Assembly: GCA_035527715.1 (NCBI GenBank) | Contig: DATKZY010000101.1 | Span: 1-49,738, forward strand | Length of the DNA stretch: 49,738 bases | Reading direction: 5' to 3' | Origin: DSUN01 sp035527715 | GTDB taxonomy: Bacteria; Planctomycetota; PUPC01; DSUN01 | In this document: positions 14,240-22,384 of the stretch, one piece after another | Numbering within the stretch: the first letter of the stretch is position 1 | Layout: each line of letters opens with the position of its first letter | The notes under the pieces: generated by a model | Told to the model about the DNA's origin: nothing | The model's input: the letters and a program-made list of their open reading frames with translations, nothing else | Databases searched by the model: none | Program-made: the position numbers and the translations under genes

Positions 14240-16297
14240 TTACCTTTCCCCCATCTTCGACAGGCACTCGGCGATCTCACGCTTGGTGTGTTGCGTCATG
14301 AAATTGTCGCCCGGTGCGAGTTCAAGGGACGTCCTGTAGGCTTCTACGGCCTTGGCATATTCCTTCTGGCGCTTGTACGCCCATCCAAGGTTGGAGTAAT
14401 ACATGGCGCGGATTCCCTCCCGCGATTCGAGCCGTATGGCCTCTTGTATCGCTCTGATAGCCTGGTCATGCTCCCCAAGATGACTGTAAGTGGAACCCAA
14501 ACGGACATGAGCCGAGGCAGCCCTTGGGTTCAGCTCAACCGCCATCTTGAAGTCCTTGAGGGCAGCAACGTACTGGTCCAAGTCTGAATAGAAGTCACCG
14601 CGCGTTTCGTACACAGACCAACTCCGAGGCACGAGCCGCACGAGATTCTCCGCCGCTGCGAGCCCCTCAGCGGCGCGCTTGGCCATTGGAAGAGAATGAA
14701 AGAAGCACAGGTGGCTGTAAGCGGGTGCGAAGTCTCGATTGAGGGCTGTTGCCCTCTCGAAAGCCGCGGTTGCTTTGCCGATCATCTGGGACCGCTGCTC
14801 CATCCCTGCCGACACCCAAGCCTCTTCATGGGCGCATCCCAGGGTGTGGTATACGAGATACTCAAACTTCCCTGGTAACTCCCTTGTGGCTTCCTCAAGA
14901 ACCTGAGCCCCCTGAGCATACCGCTTCTGCGCCAGGAGTTCTTGGCCTTTGACCAGCAGTTCCAGTTGACGAAAGCTCCGCGTGTCGGCGGCCTTGGCAG
15001 CCTTCTCGGCTGTGCTTTTAGCCATGCCTTTTCCGTGGCGAAGCACAGCCTCGGCGTCCATGTAGGCACGGACCGCCTCATGGTCAACACTCGCGCCCTT
15101 CCAGACTTCGCGCGAGCTGAGCGGCCCGTTCAAGAGGCGTCTCACCGCTGACGCTGGCACCGCGAAGTTCAGGTTCTGGCCCCCCACGACCGACGCCGTG
15201 GTCACGCCTACCACTTGCCCGTCAGCAGTGAGAAGCGGCCCACCACTCGACCCCTCGCTGATCGGGGCCGTTGTCTGAAGCCAGTGCAGATCGCTCCTGA
15301 CCTCGCGCTCTCCGCTCACGATGCCAGTGCTGAGGGAGTTTGCCAGCCCCTTCGGGTTCCCAATGGCATACACCGTTGTCCCAATCGGGGGTGGGGCGCT
15401 ACTGCTGATGTCAAGAGCAGGCAGAGGTTTCGGCGACTCCACCACCACGCACAGTACGGCGAGGTCCGCCTTCTCGTCTTCGGCCACGACCTGCCACACG
15501 TAGATGCACTTTCGCCCGTCTGCCAACTCGATGTTCACACGCGCTGCTGCCCTGATCACGTGGTAGTTGGTCAAGACAAAGCCAACGGCTTCCCCCTTGT
15601 CCTCGGCAGAGCGCCGGAGAAACTGCCAATCCGCGTAGCGCGGGCCGATCATTTCCGGTCGCACGAAGAAACCCGAACCGGTCCCGATCATTCCTGTGCC
15701 TTCCGGGATCACTGTGCCTTCGCCCTCGACCTCGGCAGTTACCGTCACCACCGCCGGGGAAGCGCGTTCGTACAGTTCACTCGCCGTGAGGACTCGTCCT
15801 CCACTCTCCGAGCGCTGCTTCTTGCCCCTGTCCTGGGGAAAGCCCTCTGCCTCCTCCAGACCCTTCCCCTGGGTCTGTTTGAGTTCGTCTGCCGCGGCAA
15901 GGAGTTCGGCAAGTAAATCTACCTCCCCTGGCGGTTCAACAGCCTTTTCGGTGGGGCGCTCGGCTCCCTCCCTGCCGCCAAGAAACAGCACAGCGCAGAG
16001 CACCAACCCCAGGATCACCATGCCGCCGCCACAGAGGACCGCCAGCAGTCTCGCCTTCCTCAGCGGGCCCGCCGTTCCCTCCGCAGGCCCAGGCGAAGCT
16101 GGCCCGGCCGGCATCGGGGGAGGGGGCGGGGTGGGAGAGGGCGCCATCTCTGCTGCCTTGCGACCACGCCACAAGCGCCGCAGCCACGAGTCCGGCACGA
16201 GGTTCGACTCGCCACAAGCGGGGCAGTCCTCTAGCTCGCCGGGCGCCGCATCGGTCTCAAGACCCTCTCCACAACTCGCGCAGCGGTAGCATCTCAT
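14240..16297 (-). CDS. Membrane-anchored trypsin-like (HtrA/S1C-type) protease with zinc ribbon and TPR repeats
   Basis: 685 aa from ATG 16297. Residues 1-31 hold two CxxC pairs (CASC...CPAC), a zinc-ribbon-like module. A Pro-rich linker follows (~50-75), then one membrane helix (LLAVLCGGGMVILGLVLCAV, ~83-103). The protease domain (~170-385) shows the triad H246 (LTNYHVI), D278 (KADLAVL) and S351 (SEGSSGGP), so it looks active. Residues ~411-685 are TPR repeats (NRDFAPAYSHLCFF, NPRAASAHVRLGS, YYSNLGWAYKRQKEY). No PDZ domain is seen, unlike classical DegP. The start is chosen for the GGAGG 8 nt upstream; the frame is open 59 codons further without coding character. The zinc ribbon would face the cytoplasm, and the protease and TPR the outside. 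Confidence 0.88.
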   Translation of the reverse strand: MRCYRCASCGEGLETDAAPGELEDCPACGESNLVPDSWLRRLWRGRKAAEMAPSPTPPPPPMPAGPASPGPAEGTAGPLRKARLLAVLCGGGMVILGLVLCAVLFLGGREGAERPTEKAVEPPGEVDLLAELLAAADELKQTQGKGLEEAEGFPQDRGKKQRSESGGRVLTASELYERASPAVVTVTAEVEGEGTVIPEGTGMIGTGSGFFVRPEMIGPRYADWQFLRRSAEDKGEAVGFVLTNYHVIRAAARVNIELADGRKCIYVWQVVAEDEKADLAVLCVVVESPKPLPALDISSSAPPPIGTTVYAIGNPKGLANSLSTGIVSGEREVRSDLHWLQTTAPISEGSSGGPLLTADGQVVGVTTASVVGGQNLNFAVPASAVRRLLNGPLSSREVWKGASVDHEAVRAYMDAEAVLRHGKGMAKSTAEKAAKAADTRSFRQLELLVKGQELLAQKRYAQGAQVLEEATRELPGKFEYLVYHTLGCAHEEAWVSAGMEQRSQMIGKATAAFERATALNRDFAPAYSHLCFFHSLPMAKRAAEGLAAAENLVRLVPRSWSVYETRGDFYSDLDQYVAALKDFKMAVELNPRAASAHVRLGSTYSHLGEHDQAIRAIQEAIRLESREGIRAMYYSNLGWAYKRQKEYAKAVEAYRTSLELAPGDNFMTQHTKREIAECLSKMGER

Positions 16298-16458
16298 CAG
16301 GCGGGCCTCCGTCCGCGACCGTGCCCAGGCGCGTCCCTCTGACCCCAGCATGCCGAGTCTGGGCCAGCAAGTCAAGCGCTCTGCTGGCTCGCTGGTGAGG
16401 AAGGCGGGCAGGAGCCATCGGACACAAGGTAGGACATGGCGAGCCAGAGGCGAGCGGT

Positions 16459-16488
16459 TTGACTCGCCCGGCACGCGACTGCTAGAAT
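16459..16488 (+). promoter_or_regulatory. Candidate promoter of the DUF58-BatA pair
   Basis: TTGACT (16459-16464), 18-nt spacer, TAGAAT (16483-16488). The -10 box overlaps an in-frame ATG at 16487, which argues that translation really begins at 16517. It lies in a 219-bp divergent intergenic region shared with the minus-strand protease gene. Confidence 0.5.
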
Positions 16489-16516
16489 GGGCCGAGATGG
16501 GAGGCGAGGGAAGTCC

Positions 16517-17431
16517 ATGGCCGCGCCGCGGAAAGGCTATCGCTATATCCAGCCCGAAGCCCTGGCCCGAGTGGCACGGCTCAATCTCGTGGCGCGCTCG
16601 GTGGTCGAGGGCTTCATCTCAGGCCTCCATCGCAGCCCCTTCCGCGGCTTCAGCGTCGAGTTCGCCGAGCACCGCGAGTACATGCCCGGCGATAATGTCA
16701 AGGACGTGGACTGGCAGGTGTTCGGCCGCACCGACCGCTTCTATGTGAAGCAATACGAAGAAGAGACGAACCTCAAGGCGCACATCCTCCTCGACGTGTC
16801 GAGCTCGATGTCCTACAAGAGCGACGAGCACGGGCTGACGAAGCTGGAGTACGCCTGCTACCTGGCCGCGTGCCTGAGCTACCTGATGATCCGCCAGCAG
16901 GACTCGGTGGGGCTGGTGTGCTTCGACCGGGAGATTCGCCACTACATTCCGCCGCGCGCGACGAGCACGCACCTGAGCCTGGTGCTCCGCCACCTCGAAA
17001 CGCTTCAGATGGGCACGGGCGTGACCACCAATGTCTCGAAGACGTTTCACGACCTGGCCGAGTTCATCCGCCGCCGCGGGCTGCTGATCGTCCTGTCCGA
17101 CCTCTACGACGACCCGAAAGAGGTGATTCGCGGCCTCCGGCACTTCCGCTACAAGAAGCACGAGGTCATCCTGTTCCACATTTTCGACAAGTGGGAGCTG
17201 GATTTCCCGTACCGCAAGCTGTCGGACTTCGTGGACATGGAGACCAACGAGGAGCTTCAGGTGGACCCGCGCTACGTCCGCGAGGAGTATCGCAAGCAGG
17301 TCCAGGCCTTCATTGACGGTTATCGCCGCGACTGCTCGACGAGCCGCATCGAGTACGTGCAGACCGACACGTCGGTGCCCTACGACTTCATGCTCTTCGC
17401 GTATCTGGCGAAACGCAAGAGGCTCTTCTGA
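16517..17431 (+). CDS. DUF58 / VWA-like protein
   Basis: 304-aa protein of the DUF58 family. The family signature is complete: GLHRSPFRGFSVEFAEHREY (~37-56), PGDNVKDVDWQVFGRT (57-72) and the VWA-like metal motif DVSSS (93-97). Such proteins normally work with a MoxR AAA+ ATPase and BatA/BatB membrane proteins in envelope-associated chaperoning or metal-insertion tasks. No MoxR gene is present in this window. ATG 16517 is preceded by GAGGGA. The stop overlaps the next start by one base (TGATG), so translation is coupled to the BatA-like gene. Confidence 0.9.
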   Translation: MAAPRKGYRYIQPEALARVARLNLVARSVVEGFISGLHRSPFRGFSVEFAEHREYMPGDNVKDVDWQVFGRTDRFYVKQYEEETNLKAHILLDVSSSMSYKSDEHGLTKLEYACYLAACLSYLMIRQQDSVGLVCFDREIRHYIPPRATSTHLSLVLRHLETLQMGTGVTTNVSKTFHDLAEFIRRRGLLIVLSDLYDDPKEVIRGLRHFRYKKHEVILFHIFDKWELDFPYRKLSDFVDMETNEELQVDPRYVREEYRKQVQAFIDGYRRDCSTSRIEYVQTDTSVPYDFMLFAYLAKRKRLF

Positions 17432-19674
17432 TGCCCTTCCTTTATCCCTTTTACCTCCTTGGCACGATCTTTGCCGGCATCCCCATCATCATCCACATGA
17501 TCCACCGCCGGCGTGCGCCGAAAGTGCTGTTTCCCACTCTCCGCTTCCTAAGGGCATCCAATGAGCGGACTTCGCGGCGGCAGAGGATTCAGGACCTTTT
17601 CCTCCTGTTACTGCGGGTGTTACTTTTCATCCTCCTCGCGCTCGCGCTGGCGCAGCCGTTTCTGGGGCGGCGCCGCTGGGGCTTCGGGCAGCGCATCCAC
17701 GCGGTGATCGTGCTCGACAACTCGTACTCGATGGGGACGGAACACGAGCGGAAGGCCCGGTTCGCGGTGGCCAAGGACCTCGCGTCCGCGGCCCTCGAGG
17801 GCATCCCGCCCGCGGGCAGCCAGGTCGCCCTGCTCCTCTCCGTGCCGCCCCACGGCCATCCCAGGCCGTTTCTCACGGCCGACCGCGAGGCGCTGCGCCG
17901 CGACATCCTCAAGGCCCCCCTGTCCCAGGGCCGCGCCGACATGACCGCCGCCGTCCAGCAGGCCTACGACCTGTTGGCCGAAGGCGAGAACAAGGCCCCG
18001 ACGATGGAAATCTACGCCATAACGGATCTGCAACGCAACGCCTGGTCCGCCCCCCGCCCCCTCGAGGACAAGCACAAGACCCCCCAGCCCACGCTCATCG
18101 TGGTGGACGTGGGCCGCACCGACTACCGGAACCTCACGGTCACCGACATCGCGGTCCGCGGCGGCGCGCGCGTCCGCAACCGGCCCGTCTCCGTCCAGGC
18201 CCGAATCCACAACCACACCGTCGCCAAGGCCACCGTCAACGCCACGTTCTACGTAGACCGATCGAAGCAGGCCAACCAGCAGCTCGACATCCCCCCCGGC
18301 CTCACGATCACCGCCTCCTTCAACCACACCTTCACGGAGCCCGGCATCCACAACGGCTGGGTGCAGATTGACGACGATTCGCTCGCGCTCGACAACCGCC
18401 GCGACTTCTCCATCGAAATCCAGGACCACCTCCCCGCCCTCGTCGTCCGCGACAGCCAGCCGGTCATCCCCCAGCTCGACCCGACCTTTTACGTCTCGAA
18501 GGCCCTCGACCCCTTCGGCGACGACCCCGCCAAGCCCCGCTCCCTCGTCCAGACCACCCTCACCGAGCTCGACAAGCTCACCCACGATCTCCTCCAGAAA
18601 TTCCGCGTCGTCGTCCTCGTGGACCCCGGGGCGCTCCAGAGGTCCCAGATCGCCGTCCTCCGCCAATACGTGCGGCGCGGCGGCCGACTCGTCCTCTTCT
18701 GCGGCCCCAACCTGCGCCCCAGGGCCCTCACCGACTTCCTCCGCGGCGACGACCCGACCAATGCCCTCCTCCCCGTCGAAATCGGCGACCCCCGCCAGGG
18801 CCTCCTCGACCGCAAGAAGTTCGAAACCCTCGTCAACCTCGACGAAAAGCACCCCGCCCTCCAGGTCTTCAAGGGCTACCGCCTCCCCCAGACCGTCAAG
18901 GTCTACAACGCCGCCCCCATCGCCGTCCCCCAGAACTCCCCCGTCAAAATCCTCATCGGCCTCAGCGACGGCAATCCCTTCCTCCTCGAAAACCGCTTCC
19001 ACGAGGGACGCGTCCTCCTCTTCGCCACGTGCACCGACCCCGACTGGTCGAACCTCGCCGCCAGCCGCTTCTTCCTCCCCCTTCTCCACCGCGTCGTCTA
19101 CTACCTCACCGAGCGCGAGGACGTCGAGGGCACCCACGTCGTCGGCGCACCCGTCAGCATCGCCCTGCGCGACATCCTCCGCCCCGTCGCCGTCCAGATC
19201 CGCGACCCCAGCGGCGAGATCACCGACCTCCAGGCCAAGCCCGAGCCCGCCAGCGGCCTCACCCGCGCCACCTACACCCGCACCGACAAGCGCGGGGCCT
19301 ACGTCTACCTCGTCCTCGACCCCGCCCGTCCCGCCGAGAAGGACGCCGCCGCCGAGGCCAAGGCCGAGGCCGAGCGCGGCTTCGTCGTCAACCCCGACCC
19401 CGCCGAGGGCGACCTCGGTCGCATCCCCGAGAGCGAGCTCCGCACCCTCCTCGAAGGCCACGTCGTCCAATACGTCGGCCCGCCCGACAGGGCCTCCCCC
19501 GACCTCCTCAAGGCCGCGGTCGACAAGATTCGCCAGGGCGTGCCCCTCCGCGACCTCATCCTCTACATCGTCCTCTTCATCGCCATCTTCGAGACCTTTT
19601 TCGCCAACAAAGTCGTCCCCGCCTTCCAGCGTGCCGAGGAGCGCGGCACCGCCCCCGCCCCCGCCGAGGCCTGA
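17431..19674 (+). CDS. BatA-like membrane protein with VWA domain
   Basis: 747 aa. The BatA N-terminal region has two hydrophobic helices (residues ~4-24 and ~56-77) with HMIHRRRAPKVLFPTLRFL between them. A VWA domain follows with MIDAS DNSYS (96-100). The middle (~230-640) holds a CARDB-like segment (VSVQARIHNHTVAKATVNATF) and a glutamine-amidotransferase-like stretch (VVVLVDPGALQRSQIAVLRQ, then YVRRGGRLVLFCGP). A last helix at ~713-733 (LILYIVLFIAIFETFFANKV) anchors the C-terminus. The long part between helices should be extracytoplasmic. It forms a two-gene operon with the DUF58 gene. The exact client is unknown. Confidence 0.85.
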   Translation: MPFLYPFYLLGTIFAGIPIIIHMIHRRRAPKVLFPTLRFLRASNERTSRRQRIQDLFLLLLRVLLFILLALALAQPFLGRRRWGFGQRIHAVIVLDNSYSMGTEHERKARFAVAKDLASAALEGIPPAGSQVALLLSVPPHGHPRPFLTADREALRRDILKAPLSQGRADMTAAVQQAYDLLAEGENKAPTMEIYAITDLQRNAWSAPRPLEDKHKTPQPTLIVVDVGRTDYRNLTVTDIAVRGGARVRNRPVSVQARIHNHTVAKATVNATFYVDRSKQANQQLDIPPGLTITASFNHTFTEPGIHNGWVQIDDDSLALDNRRDFSIEIQDHLPALVVRDSQPVIPQLDPTFYVSKALDPFGDDPAKPRSLVQTTLTELDKLTHDLLQKFRVVVLVDPGALQRSQIAVLRQYVRRGGRLVLFCGPNLRPRALTDFLRGDDPTNALLPVEIGDPRQGLLDRKKFETLVNLDEKHPALQVFKGYRLPQTVKVYNAAPIAVPQNSPVKILIGLSDGNPFLLENRFHEGRVLLFATCTDPDWSNLAASRFFLPLLHRVVYYLTEREDVEGTHVVGAPVSIALRDILRPVAVQIRDPSGEITDLQAKPEPASGLTRATYTRTDKRGAYVYLVLDPARPAEKDAAAEAKAEAERGFVVNPDPAEGDLGRIPESELRTLLEGHVVQYVGPPDRASPDLLKAAVDKIRQGVPLRDLILYIVLFIAIFETFFANKVVPAFQRAEERGTAPAPAEA

Positions 19675-19681
19675 AGAAATC

Positions 19682-19848
19682 TGGGAAGGAACTTCTTGGA
19701 AGACAGTTCCTCCCCACACCCCTCTTCAAGAACTTCTACCTTGGGCTGCGGCATTCGGGCCTTGCTCGAATGCCGCAGCCCCGTGCGGGAGTTCTTGGGA
19801 AGGAGGGGGCCGGGGAGGGAACCTTTCCTGCAAGAAAGTTCCCTCCCC
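19682..19848. repeat. Cluster of three hairpins downstream of the BatA-like gene
   Basis: GGGAAGGAAC...GTTCCTCCCC (19682-19714); a perfect 15-bp-arm hairpin GGGCTGCGGCATTCG / CGAATGCCGCAGCCC (19743-19757 and 19767-19781, 9-nt loop); and GGGGAGGGAAC...GTTCCCTCCCC (19812-19848). The first and third share the GGRAGGGAAC arm type. The cluster could terminate transcription but has no T-tracts. Confidence 0.65.
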
Positions 19849-20070
19849 GACCTAACTCGTTCCCCATCAGCCACTTAGCCCCATTCCGCCCCTCATGCGC
19901 AAAATCGGTCGTTTTTCGACACCGCCCTTCATTTTCCGACACGCCTTTGGTGGTGGAGATGCGGCCTCAACTCCGCCTTCGCCCGGACCCCATGCCATCC
20001 CCGCCTGCCAAAGGAACGTCGGCGTGCCATGCGATGCGACAGCCTTTGGGAGTGCGGCGGCAGAGCCTGG

Positions 20071-20160
20071 CCCGAGGCCCCCGAGGGCACGCCGCTTTGG
20101 ATCTCGCCGCAAGCACCCCTGGGCGTTGACAGGCCAGCACGAGCGGCACACAATCGCCGT
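20071..20160 (+). repeat. Promoter-bearing repeat, copy 1
   Basis: About 90 bp resembling 20571-20660 along its whole length. It contains TTGACA (20126-20131), a 17-nt spacer and CACAAT (20149-20154). No gene follows it directly. Confidence 0.6.
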
Positions 20161-20411
20161 CGCTGGAGCGAGATGGAGAAGCACACCGAGGGAGCCGTCC
20201 CGCCCAAGTCGCGAACGACGCCTCGGTGGGGCGGCTTCTGGGTTTCAGTAATCCAGTGGGGTGACCCTGGTATTGTAGCCCACGAAGTGGGCGAGCCAGT
20301 CGTAGCCCAGGGCGACCAAGGGGAGCCCTGGGAAACCGGGCCCCATGCATGAGCCCCTGAAAGGGGCGATTCATGGCCTTCTGAATCGCCCCCGTTCGGG
20401 GGCTCCCCTGG

Positions 20412-20562
20412 GGGCGCGGGAGTCCTTCTCCTGGATTCCGCGTCCGCGGGTCTGTCCGCTTCGGTTCCCCTTGGCGGCCTTGGCGTCTTGGCGGTCGGCC
20501 TTTTTCGGCCCCCGCGACCGGGAGAACGAGCGAACCGCCAAGACGCCAAGAACGCCAAGGGA
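20412..20562. repeat. ~150-bp direct repeat with internal inverted repeat, copy 1
   Basis: Nearly the same as 21988-22139. Inside, 20468-20495 and 20534-20561 form a 28-nt inverted pair (CCTTGGCGTCTTGGCGGT and its complement) with two mismatches. The CTTGGCG/CGCCAAG type of repeat is common in environmental bacterial genomes. Confidence 0.8.
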
Positions 20563-20626
20563 CCAGCCAGCCCCGAGGCCCCGAGCGCACGCCGCCTTGA
20601 GTTCTGCCGCAAGCACCCTCCGGGCG

Positions 20627-20655
20627 TTGACAGGCGGGCAGCGCCGGCATACAAT
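20627..20655 (+). promoter_or_regulatory. Near-consensus sigma70 promoter in repeat copy 2
   Basis: TTGACA (20627-20632), 17-nt spacer, TACAAT (20650-20655). This is the best promoter match noticed in the window. It lies in the second copy of the 90-bp repeat (20571-20660) and about 70 nt before the TTG start of the membrane protein gene. Confidence 0.65.
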
Positions 20656-20730
20656 CGCCGTGGTTGGCACGCGACCCAGGCAAGGGACACGTGACCTGAG
20701 CTGCAGCACCCATCCCAGGAGCCGCAGACC

Positions 20731-21648
20731 TTGGAGCGGCTGTCAGCGGTCATAGCACTGTGCGCAAGTCCACTCGCACTCGGAGCGATACTGGACCGGT
20801 TGCTGAGGACGAAGGACAAGGGAAGACTACACGACTGGCTCTTGACTTACTGGGTTCTCCTAGATGAGATGCGGATCCCGGACATGCCGAAGCGTTTGGC
20901 GCTGGACGCACTGAGGCTTCTTCGGCGCATCTTCGGGCAGAGAATACTGTGCCTGCGCTTTCTTGTCGTAGCTGGCCTCTTGAGCACGATCCTCACAACA
21001 CTATCCTTGGTAGTGGGGAATCTCGTGGGAGACCCCTTGCCTCTGAGCCCCTGGCAACCAAGAGATATGCGACACTTGCAGATCACTCCGGCGGGGTTTC
21101 CCCTCCCCTGGTGGTTCATCCTGTTCATGTATGCGAACAAGCTTGTGTTCGATACAGCCACAGGAGTAGTCACGGTATTCATACTGGGAAGGCTGGCTTC
21201 GTCCGGGCTCGCCGCCCGTTTCTTTTATCTCGCTCTGGGTCTGATTGCCGCGGCCATCCTGGCGGCTGGCGCGCTGGCCTCACTTTTCGCTTTCCTGATC
21301 CTGCCGGCTTTGTGCATGGGCTGGTTCGGTTTCGCAGCATACGGCTGGCTGGTGATCGGCACTGTATATGTCGTTCTGACGAATCCTGTCTTCAGCCCCA
21401 TGGCTGCGCTTTTCTTGTACGCCTCGTCGGCACTGATCCCAACGACCATCCTGATTCTCGTTCTGGGTATTCTTCTGATTTCCAAGCCGCTCCTGCCATT
21501 CGGTCGCTGGGCGGCCAAGTTCCTGCTTGAGCGAGCAACAGAGGACGCACCTGGCAAGCTGGCCATTTTCACGCTGACCGGCTCACTCGTTTCGGCCATT
21601 GGAGTCCTGCTAAGCGTTGTCCCCAACTTGTTGCGGCTTCTCCAGTAG
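20731..21648 (+). CDS. Polytopic membrane protein of unknown function (305 aa)
   Basis: No family recognised. Translation probably starts at TTG 20731, with AGGAG (20717-20721) 9 nt upstream and a strong promoter further up. At least five hydrophobic segments are visible: LVVAGLLSTILTTLSLVV (~78), WFILFMYANKLVFD (~128), ALGLIAAAILAAGALASLFA (~170), FAAYGWLVIGTVYVVL (~200) and TTILILVLGILLI (~236), with a last one near the C-terminus (LTGSLVSAIGVLLSVV). The N-terminal 70 residues are charged and cytoplasmic-looking. Its base composition is less GC-biased at third positions than its neighbours. It lies between two direct repeats with the LexA-type regulator 32 bp downstream, which hints at acquired DNA (inference). 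Confidence 0.7.
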   Translation: MERLSAVIALCASPLALGAILDRLLRTKDKGRLHDWLLTYWVLLDEMRIPDMPKRLALDALRLLRRIFGQRILCLRFLVVAGLLSTILTTLSLVVGNLVGDPLPLSPWQPRDMRHLQITPAGFPLPWWFILFMYANKLVFDTATGVVTVFILGRLASSGLAARFFYLALGLIAAAILAAGALASLFAFLILPALCMGWFGFAAYGWLVIGTVYVVLTNPVFSPMAALFLYASSALIPTTILILVLGILLISKPLLPFGRWAAKFLLERATEDAPGKLAIFTLTGSLVSAIGVLLSVVPNLLRLLQ

Positions 21649-21680
21649 TCGCTTTGGTGTTCAGGGAGCATGGTTACATT

Positions 21681-21953
21681 ATGTATTCTCTCCGTGAACG
21701 CCGGCTGCGCGAGAGAGCGATGGGCGTCACGCCCAAGCAAGGGGAATATCTGGCCTCCATCTGCTACTACACGAAGCTCCACGGCCGGGCGCCGGCCGAG
21801 GCGGAGATGGAGAAGTTCTTCCGCGTCTCGCCGCCCACGGTGCACCAGATGGTGCTGACGCTGGAACGGGCGGGGCTCATATCGAGAAGCCCAGGCGTCG
21901 CTCGGTCCATCCGCTTGCGGGTCGGGAAGGACGACATCCCGCCGCTCGACTGA
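21681..21953 (+). CDS. LexA-type winged-helix DNA-binding protein without protease domain
   Basis: 90 aa from ATG 21681 (other starts: TTG 21654, ATG 21720). The core VTPKQGEYLASICYYTKLHG, FFRVSPPTVHQMVLTLERAG and LISRSPGVARSIRL is the LexA/MarR-like winged helix, with the recognition helix in the SPPTVHQM part. Stand-alone LexA-N-domain proteins of this length are common in cyanobacteria and planctomycetes. They lack the S24 autoprotease domain, so they are not SOS repressors in the usual sense. The target is unknown; the adjacent membrane protein gene is a possible one. GGGAG lies 12 nt before ATG 21681, which is not ideal, so the start is uncertain. Confidence 0.75.
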   Translation: MYSLRERRLRERAMGVTPKQGEYLASICYYTKLHGRAPAEAEMEKFFRVSPPTVHQMVLTLERAGLISRSPGVARSIRLRVGKDDIPPLD

Positions 21954-21987
21954 AGCCGTTTCCCAGGTAGCTTGCGCCAGGGCAGCC

Positions 21988-22139
21988 GGGCGCGGGGGTC
22001 CTTCTCCTGGATTCCGCGTCCGCGGGTCTGTCCGCTTCGGTTCCCCTTGGCGGCCTTGGCGTCTTGGCGGTCAGCCCATCTTCTGCCCGCGCGACAGGGA
22101 GAACGAGGGGACCGCCAAGACGCCAAGAACGCCAAGGGA
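21988..22139. repeat. ~150-bp direct repeat, copy 2
   Basis: Same orientation as 20412-20562 and nearly identical over GTCCTTCTCCTGGATTCCGC and the following CTTGGCG inverted repeat. The central 30 nt differ most. The two copies bracket the membrane protein and LexA-type genes. Confidence 0.8.
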
Positions 22140-22170
22140 GAGCGAAAGCACGCCACCGAAGCGCGGCGAC

Positions 22171-22204
22171 GATAATTGCACACTTGTACAGGTCTGCAAT
22201 TATC
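22171..22204. repeat. Hairpin with CACTTGTACA loop, 10-bp arms
   Basis: GATAATTGCA (22171-22180) and TGCAATTATC (22195-22204) enclose CACTTGTACAGGTC. The loop core is the same 10-mer found in the palindrome at 323-348, but the arms are unrelated. It lies 93 bp upstream of the regulator promoter, so an operator role is possible. Confidence 0.65.
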
Positions 22205-22296
22205 TCTGCCCGATCCCCTTTCGCGTCCGTTCGCGTGTTTCGCGGGCATGAGTCTCTGCGATTCGCTCGCAAGGGGGCAGGGAGCGCTACGGGGCT

Positions 22297-22324
22297 TTGC
22301 GCGGGGGAGCCTGCGCGCTATGAT
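22297..22324 (+). promoter_or_regulatory. Candidate promoter of the XylR-type regulator
   Basis: TTGCGC (22297-22302), 16-nt spacer, TATGAT (22319-22324). The leader to ATG 22385 is about 54 nt. Confidence 0.45.
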
Positions 22325-22384
22325 GGCCTGACTGCTGGCGGATACGTGGAACGTCGTTCAGGGTGATTCGCAATCGAGGCCCCC

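Larger units (their letters stand above)
19675..20730. other. Long repeat field (1056 bp) without a supported gene
   Basis: Three hairpins (19682-19848) come first. They are followed by a short motif CAGCCACTTAGCCCCA (19868-19883) shared with 5190-5205, and a promoter-bearing repeat in two copies (20071-20160, 20571-20660). A run of AGCCC/GGGCG-type palindromes follows (20275-20410), then the first copy of a ~150-bp direct repeat (20412-20562). Several open frames cross this region on both strands, but they consist of these repeats. Confidence 0.65.
21954..22384. other. Repeat-bearing spacer (431 bp) before the XylR-type regulator
   Basis: Holds copy 2 of the ~150-bp direct repeat (21988-22139), the GATAATTGCA hairpin (22171-22204) and the regulator's promoter (22297-22324). 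No gene is supported. Confidence 0.6.

Noticed and set aside
19929..20819. Long minus-strand frames (up to 296 codons) in the repeat field
   Set aside because: They translate repeats and palindromes and read into the membrane protein gene; no domain or start signal.
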